NCBI GenBank assembly: GCA_004298675.1
Contig: SCRI01000060.1
Coordinates: 62,001-126,000, forward strand
Direction: 5' to 3'
DNA length: 64,000 nt
Source of the DNA: a bacterium
Lineage (GTDB): Bacteria > Vulcanimicrobiota > Vulcanimicrobiia > Vulcanimicrobiales > SCRA01
Translations under genes and position numbers: made by a program
The notes under the pieces: model-generated
The model's database searches: none
Told to the model about the DNA's origin: nothing
The model's input: the letters and a program-made list of their open reading frames with translations, nothing else
Part shown: positions 6,720 through 14,696 of the stretch, one piece after another
Layout of the letters: each line of letters opens with the position of its first letter
How positions within the stretch are numbered: position 1 is the first letter of the stretch

Positions 6720-8849
6720 CTATCCGCGCAGCCGCCGGCGCTCGACCGGCAGGCGCACGAGCCCGCGGCCGCCGCCCGCGGCCGGCAGGGCCGGATACTC
6801 GATGCGTTGGTGATAGATGCCGTACAGCACTTGGATGCAGGCCTTCTCGACGGCGTGCAGATCGCGCAGCGTCAAGTCGCACTCGTCCAACTCGCCGCGA
6901 TGCAGCAATTGATCGATGATGCGGCGAACCTGCGCCTCGATTTTCTGGGGCGTCGGCTGCTTGATGGAGCGCACGCTGGCTTCGATGCCGTCGCAGATCA
7001 TGACCAACGCGGCCTCTCTGGTCTGCGGTTTCGGCCCCGGATAACGGAAGTCGTCCGGCAGGGGCGTGAACTTGTCGCTCCCCTCTTCCTGCGCCTTGCA
7101 GTACATGAAGGAGACGAGCGAGGTGCCGTGATGCTGCTGAATGATGTCGACGACGTTCTCGGGCAAACGGTGCTCCCGCGCGCTCTTCACGCCGTCTTCG
7201 ACGTGCGCGATGATGATGAGCGCCGAGAGCGAGGGCGAAAGCGAATCGTGAAGGTTGGGTCCTCCGCCTTGATTCTCGACGAAGTACTGGGCCCGCTTCA
7301 TCTTCCCGATGTCGTGGTAGTACGCACCCACGCGTGCCAGGAGCGCGTCGGCGCCCACCGCGCGCGCCGCCGCCTCCGCCAAGTAACCCACCGTGATCGA
7401 ATGCACGTAGGTTCCGGGAGCCTCGATCAGCAGATGTTGCAGCAGCGGCTCGCCCGTGTTGCCGAGTTCTATCAACCGCAGCGGTGAGCAGAGGTGAAAG
7501 GCGTGCTCCAGGAACGGCAGCAGTCCCACGGTTTCGATTGCGGCGACCAACCCCGCCAGCAGCGACACCACCGCATCCAGTGTCGCCGTCCAGCCACCGG
7601 CGCCGCGCAGGACGTCGATCGCGGTGAACGTCGCCGCACCCACGCCGCCGGCGATCCAGCCGGCGCGCAGCAGATCGCTGCGCCGGCGCAGCGCGGCCGC
7701 CCCCAGCGTGGCCGCGAAGCCCGTGCAGAACAGCGCCAGCGCGAAGGGGTAGCTCTGAGGGTTGGTGAGCCCGGACGCAAACGCCAGCACCGCCACGGCA
7801 TAGATCGCCACCGGCACGCCGGCCAAGATCGCCAGCAGCATGCCGACCGCCCCTGCCGGAACCAGCGCCACGCTGACCGCATCGGCGCCGGCGATGGAGA
7901 GCGTGGGCGGAATGAACTTCGCGCAGAGCACGCCCAGCACGGTCACGGTAACGGTCAGCCACAGCAGTCGTGCGTCATGGAAAACTCTGCGCGAGAAGAC
8001 CAGTGCCGGCACCGCCAACAGGCCCAGCAGCCCCAGCGCCAGCACGGCGTACGCCAGCAGACGCATCCAGTCGAGGGCAGGCCGCGCGATGCCGGCGGCA
8101 CGCAGCGTATTCACCTGCGCGGGCGTCACCAGATCGCCTCGATGAACGATGACCGCGCCCTTGGAGAGCGTGATGCGCACCGGTGCCACCGCCGCCATCG
8201 CGCCGCGCTGGGCCTCGGCCGTGGCCGTCAAGTCGACGGAGACATCGCGGAAGACGAGCGCACCAGAAAGCACCGTGGCCACGCGCTGTGCGCTGGGCGT
8301 TAGTTTGAGCTGTGCGATGGCGTCGGCCACCTTCGAGCGCGCGTCGGAGAGGTCGCTGTCGTCCACCCCCACGCCCAATCCTTGGCGCTGCGCGACCGTC
8401 GTCATGACGTCGGCTTGCACCGCGCTCCTCTCGGCTGGGGAGAGCCAACGCCACTGCTGGACCGTCGCCGCATCGACGCCCATAGCCGCCAGGCCGGCGC
8501 GCGCTTTGGGCGTCCCCTCGCCCAGCCAGGCGAAGAGCCGGCTGCCCGTGCCGGAGAGGCGAGCCTGCGCGTCGCCGTCGACGCGGTAGACCGGCGCAAC
8601 CTGGCCAGCCGCGCGCTTGCGCGCCTCTTGCGTGGCCTGCTCGTCGGCATAGTCGATGTTGGCCGGCGCCGTCACGTCGGCGGGGGCAACGTCACCGACG
8701 CGCAACGGCACGGCGGATGGCACGTAGCCCACACCCAGCACGACGAAGCATGCGGCCCAAAGCAGCCCCGCCGCCAGGACGCGCTGCCGCGCTAGGCTCA
8801 ACGCCGGCCGCCAGGCCAACACGGCCTTCAGCCGCTCGAGCAGCCGCAA
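6720..8849 (-). CDS. 7TM-HD family phosphohydrolase (PgpH-like c-di-AMP phosphodiesterase)
   Basis: A 709-residue protein: N-terminal membrane segment, an extracytoplasmic 7TMR-HDED domain (to about 290), seven membrane helices (about 300-480) and a cytoplasmic HD domain. The HD domain shows EAPGTYVHSITV, GAYYHDIGK with the paired metal ligands and HHGTS. PgpH/YqfF relatives hydrolyse c-di-AMP, so a role in c-di-AMP turnover is likely. The start is TTG at 8849, six bases after the phoH stop. Its position next to phoH and upstream of ybeY is the same as in Bacillus. Confidence 0.92.
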   Translation of the reverse strand: MRLLERLKAVLAWRPALSLARQRVLAAGLLWAACFVVLGVGYVPSAVPLRVGDVAPADVTAPANIDYADEQATQEARKRAAGQVAPVYRVDGDAQARLSGTGSRLFAWLGEGTPKARAGLAAMGVDAATVQQWRWLSPAERSAVQADVMTTVAQRQGLGVGVDDSDLSDARSKVADAIAQLKLTPSAQRVATVLSGALVFRDVSVDLTATAEAQRGAMAAVAPVRITLSKGAVIVHRGDLVTPAQVNTLRAAGIARPALDWMRLLAYAVLALGLLGLLAVPALVFSRRVFHDARLLWLTVTVTVLGVLCAKFIPPTLSIAGADAVSVALVPAGAVGMLLAILAGVPVAIYAVAVLAFASGLTNPQSYPFALALFCTGFAATLGAAALRRRSDLLRAGWIAGGVGAATFTAIDVLRGAGGWTATLDAVVSLLAGLVAAIETVGLLPFLEHAFHLCSPLRLIELGNTGEPLLQHLLIEAPGTYVHSITVGYLAEAAARAVGADALLARVGAYYHDIGKMKRAQYFVENQGGGPNLHDSLSPSLSALIIIAHVEDGVKSAREHRLPENVVDIIQQHHGTSLVSFMYCKAQEEGSDKFTPLPDDFRYPGPKPQTREAALVMICDGIEASVRSIKQPTPQKIEAQVRRIIDQLLHRGELDECDLTLRDLHAVEKACIQVLYGIYHQRIEYPALPAAGGGRGLVRLPVERRRLRG

Positions 8850-8855
8850 TCCCGC

Positions 8856-9821
8856 TTACTCCGTCCCCAGATCGTCGCGGCGGTAGGCTTCGACGATGCG
8901 GCTGACCAGGGGGTGGCGGACGACGTCGCGCTCGTCCAGACGCACGATCGCGATGCCCTCGATATCCTTGAACAGCCGCTCGGCCTCGAGCAGCCCGCAG
9001 CGCGTGCCGCGCGGCAGGTCGATCTGCGTCGCGTCGCCGGTAACCACCATACGGCTGCCGTTCCCCAAGCGCGTGACGAACATCTTCAGTTGTTCGTGCG
9101 TGGCGTTTTGGGCCTCGTCTAAGATGACGAAGGCGTCGTTCAACGTGCGCCCTCGCATGTAGGCCAACGGCGCGACCTCGATCACGTTGCGCTCCACATA
9201 CTTCTGAACCACGCTCTGGTCGAGCAGCTCGCCCAAGGCGTCGAACAACGGGCGCAGATACGGGTCGACCTTCGCCGCCAGATCGCCGGGGAGAAAACCC
9301 AACTTCTCGCCGGCTTCGACGGCGGGGCGCGAGAGCACGATTCGCGAAACGGCGTGGCGCCGCAACGCACGCACCGCCATCACGATCGCCAGGAACGTCT
9401 TGCCCGTACCCGCGGGTCCGATGCCGAAGGTCAGCGCGTTGGACTCGATCTCCTCGACGTAGCGGCGCTGCCCGCGCGAGCGTGGGCGCACCTCTTGGCC
9501 GCGCTGGGTCACGTAGAGCGTTGCGGGAATGGCCGGACGATGTTCTTCTTCGTTGCGCTCCGCCTGTGCCGCCAGCTTCACGTCATCGGGTGTGAGCTGT
9601 TTCCCGGAGCGAGCGGCCGCCAACATGGTGCCGAGCGCCCGCTGCGCACGCGCCACCGCGTCGATGTCGCCACCGATCTCGATCTGATTGCCCTCAACCC
9701 GCAACGTCACTGGGATCAGCGCCTCCAGAGCTGTGAGGTTACGGTCAAACTGCCCGAAGAAGCGCAGGTGGTCCCCTAGCCCCTCGAGCTCGAACGTACG
9801 GGTGCCCTTGACATCATCCAT
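8856..9821 (-). CDS. phoH: PhoH family ATPase (YbeZ-like)
   Basis: A 321-residue cytoplasmic ATPase: an N-terminal KH-like segment followed by a P-loop domain with Walker A GPAGTGKT and Walker B VILDEAQN. PhoH/YbeZ proteins act with YbeY in RNA metabolism. I chose ATG at 9821 because residues from MDDVKGTRTFELEG align with family N-termini and this start avoids overlap with the upstream gene. The frame is open to a GTG at 9905, which would add 28 residues and overlap that gene by 49 bases. Confidence 0.94.
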   Translation of the reverse strand: MDDVKGTRTFELEGLGDHLRFFGQFDRNLTALEALIPVTLRVEGNQIEIGGDIDAVARAQRALGTMLAAARSGKQLTPDDVKLAAQAERNEEEHRPAIPATLYVTQRGQEVRPRSRGQRRYVEEIESNALTFGIGPAGTGKTFLAIVMAVRALRRHAVSRIVLSRPAVEAGEKLGFLPGDLAAKVDPYLRPLFDALGELLDQSVVQKYVERNVIEVAPLAYMRGRTLNDAFVILDEAQNATHEQLKMFVTRLGNGSRMVVTGDATQIDLPRGTRCGLLEAERLFKDIEGIAIVRLDERDVVRHPLVSRIVEAYRRDDLGTE

Positions 9822-9856
9822 GACTGTACGGTGGGGATTCGACGCTGCCGTGGGTT

Positions 9857-10303
9857 TCACCAGCCCGTGTCGAGTCCACGCGGAGTCCCAAGGATCGCCG
9901 CCCACACCACCCCAGCCCGCACGCTCGCGGGATCCACGGCCACAGGCAGTGCCTGAGGCGGCGCAGGCGCCACGGACGCGGGCTCGGCGGGCACGACGGG
10001 CGGTGGGGGCTTCGGGGGCTGCGGGACGGCGGCCGCCGGAGGGACGGGCGGCGGCGCCGGGGCCGGCCGCCCAGCGGGCGCTGGGCCGAATTGGCGCTCC
10101 ACACTCTGCACGATCGTCACCGCATCGCGCACGATACGCTGGGCGCGCACGCGTAGCGGCGGCGGCAGGAACTGCAGTCCCTGGTAGAGCCGCTGCACCG
10201 CGACCTTGGTGCGCCTGAGCAGTGCCGGATCGATCTCGCCGGCACGCGCCTGATCGGCCAACTCGCGCGCCAAGGCGATCACCAGCCGTACGATGTCGTC
10301 CAT
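9857..10303 (-). CDS. Hypothetical protein with proline/alanine-rich C-terminal half
   Basis: I do not recognise this 148-residue protein. Residues 1-73 are predicted helical and amphipathic (MDDIVRLVIALARELADQ...), and residues 74-125 are a Pro/Ala/Val-rich, likely disordered tract. No signal peptide or membrane helix is apparent. AGAGGG lies five bases before the ATG, and the gene sits nine bases after the EamA stop, inside an otherwise continuous operon, so it is probably expressed. The biased composition makes the coding call less certain than for its neighbours. Confidence 0.6.
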   Translation of the reverse strand: MDDIVRLVIALARELADQARAGEIDPALLRRTKVAVQRLYQGLQFLPPPLRVRAQRIVRDAVTIVQSVERQFGPAPAGRPAPAPPPVPPAAAVPQPPKPPPPVVPAEPASVAPAPPQALPVAVDPASVRAGVVWAAILGTPRGLDTGW

Positions 10304-10312
10304 CGCCTCCCT

Positions 10313-11194
10313 CTACTTCGCCTCCAGCGCCAGAGTTGCCGGACTCCCGGCTGCGAGCGCGATGCCCAGCACCGCCACTGCCGCCCCCACGACTTCGAGC
10401 GGCTCCACGGCCTCATGGAGAAAGATCCACGACCAGAGGTGGCCGAAAACCGGGACCAGGAAGAGCAGGGCGCTTGCCCGCGCCACCGAGAGGAGCGCGA
10501 GCACTTTGCTCCAGATCACGTAGGCGAGGGCCGTACCCGCCAACGAGACGTAGGCGATCGACCACCACGCGGCGGCGCCCAGCTGCACTCCGTGCAACTC
10601 ACCGGAGAATCCCGCGACGATCGCCAGGATGACGCCTGCCCCCAACATCTGCGCGGCATTGGCCAGCAAGGGGTCGACATGGCTGGTCCGCTTCATCGCC
10701 ACGACGTTGAACGAGAGCGCCAACGCGCCGGCAAGCATCACGCCCATCGCCACGAGATCCCCCGGCGCATCACGCAGCGCGGGTAGCGCGATGATCGCCA
10801 CGCCCAGCGCCCCCAGCGCAACACCGGCGACGGCACCCCAGCGCACCCGCTCGTGCTCCAGCACCGCCGCGAGCACCACGGCAAAGAGTGGCGAGGAATT
10901 GGCCAGCAGCGAACTGAGCGCCCCCGAGAGCCGCTGCGCGCCCCAGAACGTCAGTCCAAAGAAGAGCGCGGAGGTCAGTGCCATGGCGGAGAGCGCGGCA
11001 TAGTCGCCGCGCGCCGGAGGCCTCCCACGGCCACCCAACGCGGCCAGGAACGCCAGCACGGCGCCCGCCGGGAGCGCGCGCGCCGCCGCGAACGCGAAGG
11101 GACCCAGTCCCGCGCCTTCTGCCACCTTCACCGCTACCCACGTACCGCCCCACAGCGCGAACGGCAGCAGCGCGACTAAACTTCGCGATCCCAC
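10313..11194 (-). CDS. EamA/DMT-family transporter
   Basis: A 293-residue integral membrane protein with ten predicted helices arranged as two EamA repeats, the layout of drug/metabolite exporters such as RhaT or YdcZ relatives. ALWGGTWVAVKVAEG is typical of the first helix and SIAYVSLAGTALAYVIWSKVL of the second repeat. The substrate cannot be predicted. The GTG start overlaps the preceding zinc-ribbon gene by 19 bases. Confidence 0.9.
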   Translation of the reverse strand: MGSRSLVALLPFALWGGTWVAVKVAEGAGLGPFAFAAARALPAGAVLAFLAALGGRGRPPARGDYAALSAMALTSALFFGLTFWGAQRLSGALSSLLANSSPLFAVVLAAVLEHERVRWGAVAGVALGALGVAIIALPALRDAPGDLVAMGVMLAGALALSFNVVAMKRTSHVDPLLANAAQMLGAGVILAIVAGFSGELHGVQLGAAAWWSIAYVSLAGTALAYVIWSKVLALLSVARASALLFLVPVFGHLWSWIFLHEAVEPLEVVGAAVAVLGIALAAGSPATLALEAK

Positions 11195-11442
11195 TTCGTG
11201 AACGCAGCGGCGATCTCAGGACCCTCACGGCGCTCGCCGGGCCACTCGAACGGTTCGTAGCGCGTCCCCATCCAGTCCGGCCGGTAGCGCCCTTCTAGCC
11301 GGAAGGTATAGCGGCGCCCCTCCGCGGCGCAGTCCACATCGAGCGCGGCGTAGCGCGGTGGGCCGCTCTGCGGGGCACCACGTTCGACGGTGAACTTCGG
11401 AATCAGCGCCACGTTCGGCGAGCCGCAGAACGGACAATACAT
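11176..11442 (-). CDS. Small zinc-ribbon-like hypothetical protein
   Basis: An 88-residue protein beginning MYCPFCGSPN, a CxxC knuckle like the first half of a zinc ribbon. A second Cys (DVDCAAEG, about residue 38) is single, so a classical four-Cys ribbon is not complete. The remainder is charged and Trp-rich (EGRYRPDWMGTRYEPFEWPG). I do not recognise the family. It lies between floA and the EamA gene in the same direction, overlapping the latter by 19 bases. Confidence 0.65.
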   Translation of the reverse strand: MYCPFCGSPNVALIPKFTVERGAPQSGPPRYAALDVDCAAEGRRYTFRLEGRYRPDWMGTRYEPFEWPGERREGPEIAAAFTKWDREV

Positions 11443-11487
11443 CGCTTCATCGATTCCATCTCACGCGGAGTCGTCCTGGCAACGCGG

Positions 11488-12522
11488 TCACGACGGCGGC
11501 GCGCCGCCCGGCGGCTGCGAAGGCGGTTGCGACGGCGGCGTCGGCGGCCCAGCCTTGGGCTGCGTCGATTCGGCGATACCGCTGCGCATCTGCGTATCGG
11601 CCAGCACGTTCTTGTAGCGGACGTAATCCATGACTCCGAGGTTACCGCCGCGGAAGGCTTCGGCAATCGCAAGCGGGACCTGCGCCTCTGCCTGCACGAC
11701 GTTGGCCTGCATCTCTTGCGTGCGCGCTTTCATCTCTTGCTCCAGAGCCTGCGCCGCGTACTGCCGTTCAGCGGCCTTGGCCTGTCCGATGCGCCGGTCC
11801 GCCTCGGCCTGGCTGATCTGCAAGTCGGCGCCGACGTTGCGCCCGACGTCCACGTCGGCGATGTCGATCGAAACGATCTCGAAGGCCGTTCCGGCGTCCA
11901 GGCCCTTGGCCAACACCGTCTTGGAGATGCGGTCCGGGTACTCCAGCACTTCCTTGTAGGACTGCGCCGCGCCCACGGCCGAGACGACGCCCTCGCCCAC
12001 GCGCGCCACGACGGTCTGCTCGCCGGCTCCGCCGACGTAGCGCTCGAGATTCGTGCGCACGGTGATGCGCGCCTTGACATTGAGCTGAATTCCGTCCTGC
12101 GCCACACCCTGGAAGACGGGCGTCTCGATGACTTTTGGATTGACGAACGTCTGCACCGCCTCCGGCACGTCGCGCCCTGCCAGATCGATGGCGGCAGCGC
12201 GCGGCCACTCGAGCGGGATGCCCGCGCGCTGCGCCGCGATCATGCCTAGCGTGACCTTGTCGACGTTACCGCCGGCTAAGAAGTGCGACTGCAGCTGGTC
12301 GACGTCGATCGCAAGGCCTGCCTTGCGCGCTCGCACTAAATTGGCGACGATGACGCCGGGCGGGATGCGGATGAGGCGCATACGCACCAAGGCGATGATC
12401 GAAAGCGGGACGCCGGCGGCAATGGTGGAGAGCCAGAGTCCGAACGGAAAGTAATACAAGAAGATGATGACGCCCAGCAAGATGAGCATCAGCACCAGCG
12501 CGCTGCCGAAACCTACGATCAT
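11488..12522 (-). CDS. floA: Flotillin-like protein FloA (SPFH/band 7)
   Basis: A 344-residue protein with one or two N-terminal hydrophobic segments (about 3-45), an SPFH domain and a coiled-coil region rich in Ala/Glu/Gln (about 235-300), ending in a Pro/Gln/Gly-rich tail. [25 protein letters not shown] matches the UPF0365/YqfA signature. FloA organises functional membrane microdomains. AAGGG precedes the ATG. It follows nfeD by 12 bases, the usual nfeD-flotillin pairing. Confidence 0.95.
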   Translation of the reverse strand: MIVGFGSALVLMLILLGVIIFLYYFPFGLWLSTIAAGVPLSIIALVRMRLIRIPPGVIVANLVRARKAGLAIDVDQLQSHFLAGGNVDKVTLGMIAAQRAGIPLEWPRAAAIDLAGRDVPEAVQTFVNPKVIETPVFQGVAQDGIQLNVKARITVRTNLERYVGGAGEQTVVARVGEGVVSAVGAAQSYKEVLEYPDRISKTVLAKGLDAGTAFEIVSIDIADVDVGRNVGADLQISQAEADRRIGQAKAAERQYAAQALEQEMKARTQEMQANVVQAEAQVPLAIAEAFRGGNLGVMDYVRYKNVLADTQMRSGIAESTQPKAGPPTPPSQPPSQPPGGAPPS

Positions 12523-12534
12523 AGCAACCCTTCT

Positions 12535-13839
12535 TCAAGCACGAGTGACGAAGATGCGGCCGCCCTCCACGCGCTGCACGTGGACGGGCGTACCGGCGGG
12601 CACGTAGTCACCCTCGGTCAAGACATCGAGACGGCGCCCCTTCAGCTCGGCGACGCCGCTGGGGCGCAGATCGGAGAGCGCGACGCCGTCGGCACCGAGA
12701 TAGCCGCGAAAGTCAGCGCTCGCAATGTACTCCGGCCCCTGCGCGCCCGAGAAGATGATACGCCGGAAAAAGGCGTTCTGCGGATAGATGCGCGTCGCAA
12801 GCACGTAGAGAATCGCGGTGGCGACGATGGCCAGCGAGAGCGCTTGGATCGCCACGCCGACGAAGGCCACTCCGAACGCGAGGACCACGGACGCCGCCAA
12901 GAGCAGGATTCCCAAGATCCCGAAGAGCCCGTGGCCGGGGAAGACGTGCAGCTCGGCCAGCAGCGCCACGATGCCCAGGACCGCCAGCACCACCACCAAC
13001 TCGTTGGAGAAGCCGGCCAGCACGTGCGCGCCAAAGAAGAGCCCGAGCGAGACGATGCCGATGAAGCCGGCGATGCCGTGCAGCGTCTGCATCTCGATCA
13101 GCAGCCCGAGGAAACCGATGGTCAGCAGCAGGCCGCTGATCACCGGGTCGGTGGCGAGACGCGCGAGGCGCTCGCCCAGCGTATAGTGAGCCGTGCGCAC
13201 GGTCCGCCCCGCGAGATGCTCGGCGCTCAAGACCTGCTCGAGCGTTGTCGCGGTCTCGTCGGCAACGTGGAGCTTGATCGCCTCGTCGGCGGTGAGTGTG
13301 AGGATCTGTCCCTTGGCATCGTAGGGCGGATACGGGCTCTGCTTGTCCACCATCGCCGCCGCGATGCGCGGATCGCGCCGGTTGCGCGACGCCGTGGCCT
13401 CGAACTCCGCACGCAGCGCCGAGACCGTCTTGACCGTGGCGGGTATCGGCTCGGCGGCGCCGATGCTGGCGCCGGGTGCCATCACGATGCGCGTAGCCGC
13501 GAGCGTGACGAGCGCCCCCGCGCTCCAAGCCCGCTCGGAGACGAACGCGATCACGGGCACGTGCGCGGCGAAGAGCGCGTCACGAATCTGGGTTGCCGCG
13601 TCGACCAATCCACCGGGCGTGTTCACGTCGAGAATAATGGCCTTCGCGCCGGACGTGTCGGCGTCGGCCACGGCCGACTGCACCAGGTGGGCCATGCCCT
13701 GATCGATCGTGCCATGAATCGGAATCAGCACGACCTCCCCCGGCAGGGCCGCGCGCGCAACTCCGGAGACGGCCAAGGCGGCGCCGGCGAGGCCAAGCAT
13801 CACCAGAACCATAAACCAGGCGCGAAGGATGTTGCGCAT
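12535..13839 (-). CDS. nfeD: NfeD/YqeZ membrane-bound ClpP-class serine protease
   Basis: A 434-residue protein: signal peptide (about 1-27), a ClpP-class protease domain with the catalytic Ser in RAWSAGALV and GASIGAAEP downstream, four or so membrane helices (about 225-330) and a C-terminal OB-fold NfeD domain (GADGVALSDLRPSGVAEL). The long form works with flotillin, and its partner floA follows immediately. I chose ATG at 13839 because GAGGAGAGG lies just upstream and the signal peptide begins there; the frame is open to 13908. Confidence 0.93.
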   Translation of the reverse strand: MRNILRAWFMVLVMLGLAGAALAVSGVARAALPGEVVLIPIHGTIDQGMAHLVQSAVADADTSGAKAIILDVNTPGGLVDAATQIRDALFAAHVPVIAFVSERAWSAGALVTLAATRIVMAPGASIGAAEPIPATVKTVSALRAEFEATASRNRRDPRIAAAMVDKQSPYPPYDAKGQILTLTADEAIKLHVADETATTLEQVLSAEHLAGRTVRTAHYTLGERLARLATDPVISGLLLTIGFLGLLIEMQTLHGIAGFIGIVSLGLFFGAHVLAGFSNELVVVLAVLGIVALLAELHVFPGHGLFGILGILLLAASVVLAFGVAFVGVAIQALSLAIVATAILYVLATRIYPQNAFFRRIIFSGAQGPEYIASADFRGYLGADGVALSDLRPSGVAELKGRRLDVLTEGDYVPAGTPVHVQRVEGGRIFVTRA

Positions 13840-13911
13840 GCCCCTCTCCTCGCGCGGTACTACCGCGTGAGCCCGGGGAAAGTTACGCCACCTCGCCGGG
13901 TGGCGCACACG

Positions 13912-14349
13912 CTACTTGGCAATCTCGGCGGCGACGATCTCCGAGATCATCTTGCCGTCGGCCACGCCCTTGACCTTGGCCATGACGACGCGCATCGCCA
14001 TGCCGCGGTCCAACGGACGCGGCAGACCCGCCAGCGACTCGGTCACGATGGCCTGAGCCTCCTCGCGGGTGAGTTGGCGCGGAAGAAAGGCTTGCAGAAT
14101 CTCGCGCTCGCGCGACTCCTTTGCCGCCGACTCCGCACGTCCGGCGCGTTCGTACTCTGTGATGGCGTCGTTACGCTGCTTGACCTGCTTGCGAACGACT
14201 TCCAACTGCTCGTCGCCGGAGAGATCGCGGCCGACCTCGATGCGCCGGTAATTCAATGCGCTGCGCAGCATGCGCAACGTATCGACGCGGACCTGATCGT
14301 GGGCCTTCATGGCCTCCTTGAGATCCGCGCCGATCTTGCTCTCGATCAT
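13912..14349 (-). CDS. yqeY: GatB/YqeY domain protein
   Basis: A 145-residue helical protein of the YqeY family, with DLKEAMKAHDQVRVDTLRMLRSA near the N-terminus and MRVVMAKVKGVADGKMISEIV at the C-terminus. The fold resembles the tRNA-interacting tail of GatB, and a role in aminoacyl-tRNA quality or transamidation is suspected. It follows rpsU by eight bases, as in Bacillus. Confidence 0.94.
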   Translation of the reverse strand: MIESKIGADLKEAMKAHDQVRVDTLRMLRSALNYRRIEVGRDLSGDEQLEVVRKQVKQRNDAITEYERAGRAESAAKESREREILQAFLPRQLTREEAQAIVTESLAGLPRPLDRGMAMRVVMAKVKGVADGKMISEIVAAEIAK

Positions 14350-14357
14350 GGGATGCC

Positions 14358-14528
14358 TTAGGAGCGCCGCTTGCGCGCCGCTGCCGATTTCTTCTTGGCG
14401 CGCACGCTCGGCTTCTCATAGTGCTCGTGCTTGCGGGCCTCGGCGAGAATACCCGCCTTCTGCGTCGCCTTCTTGAAGCGGCGGAGGGCAGACTCGATCG
14501 ACTCACCTGGAGCAACACGGATTTCCAT
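14358..14528 (-). CDS. rpsU: 30S ribosomal protein S21
   Basis: A 56-residue basic protein beginning [20 protein letters not shown], the S21 signature, with [11 protein letters not shown] and a Lys/Arg-rich tail. S21 binds the small subunit near the anti-Shine-Dalgarno end of 16S rRNA. It is preceded by a G-rich Shine-Dalgarno stretch and by a clear promoter at 14609-14636, giving a leader of about 75 bases. It heads the long minus-strand housekeeping run. Confidence 0.97.
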   Translation of the reverse strand: MEIRVAPGESIESALRRFKKATQKAGILAEARKHEHYEKPSVRAKKKSAAARKRRS

Positions 14529-14608
14529 AGAACTTCACCCCCCTCTCACGCCGGCCGCAGACGGCCGATAACTTGCCTGGCGCCGGTGGACGGCCAAACA
14601 GCCCTCAT

Positions 14609-14636
14609 ACTATACCAACTTCGGCGTGCCCGTCAA
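14609..14636 (-). promoter_or_regulatory. Sigma-70-type promoter of rpsU
   Basis: On the minus strand, TTGACG (14631-14636) and TATAGT (14609-14614) are separated by 16 bases, each matching five of six consensus positions. A TG one base before the -10 makes it an extended -10 too. Transcription would start near 14602 and run into rpsU. Confidence 0.75.
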
Positions 14637-14696
14637 TGCGCGATGCGGCATCCACACGCAAGGAGCACCGCGGCCGCTGCGGTAAGAGCCAGGTTT

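Noticed and set aside
12580..14361. 593-codon plus-strand open frame opposite nfeD and yqeY
   Set aside because: It is an antisense shadow of GC-rich coding DNA; it has low-complexity His/Arg/Glu composition and the minus-strand genes are clear.
14421..14696. N-terminal extension of the molybdenum hydroxylase
   Set aside because: This part of the frame overlaps rpsU and its promoter and is unlike the family; the start at 14697 is better.
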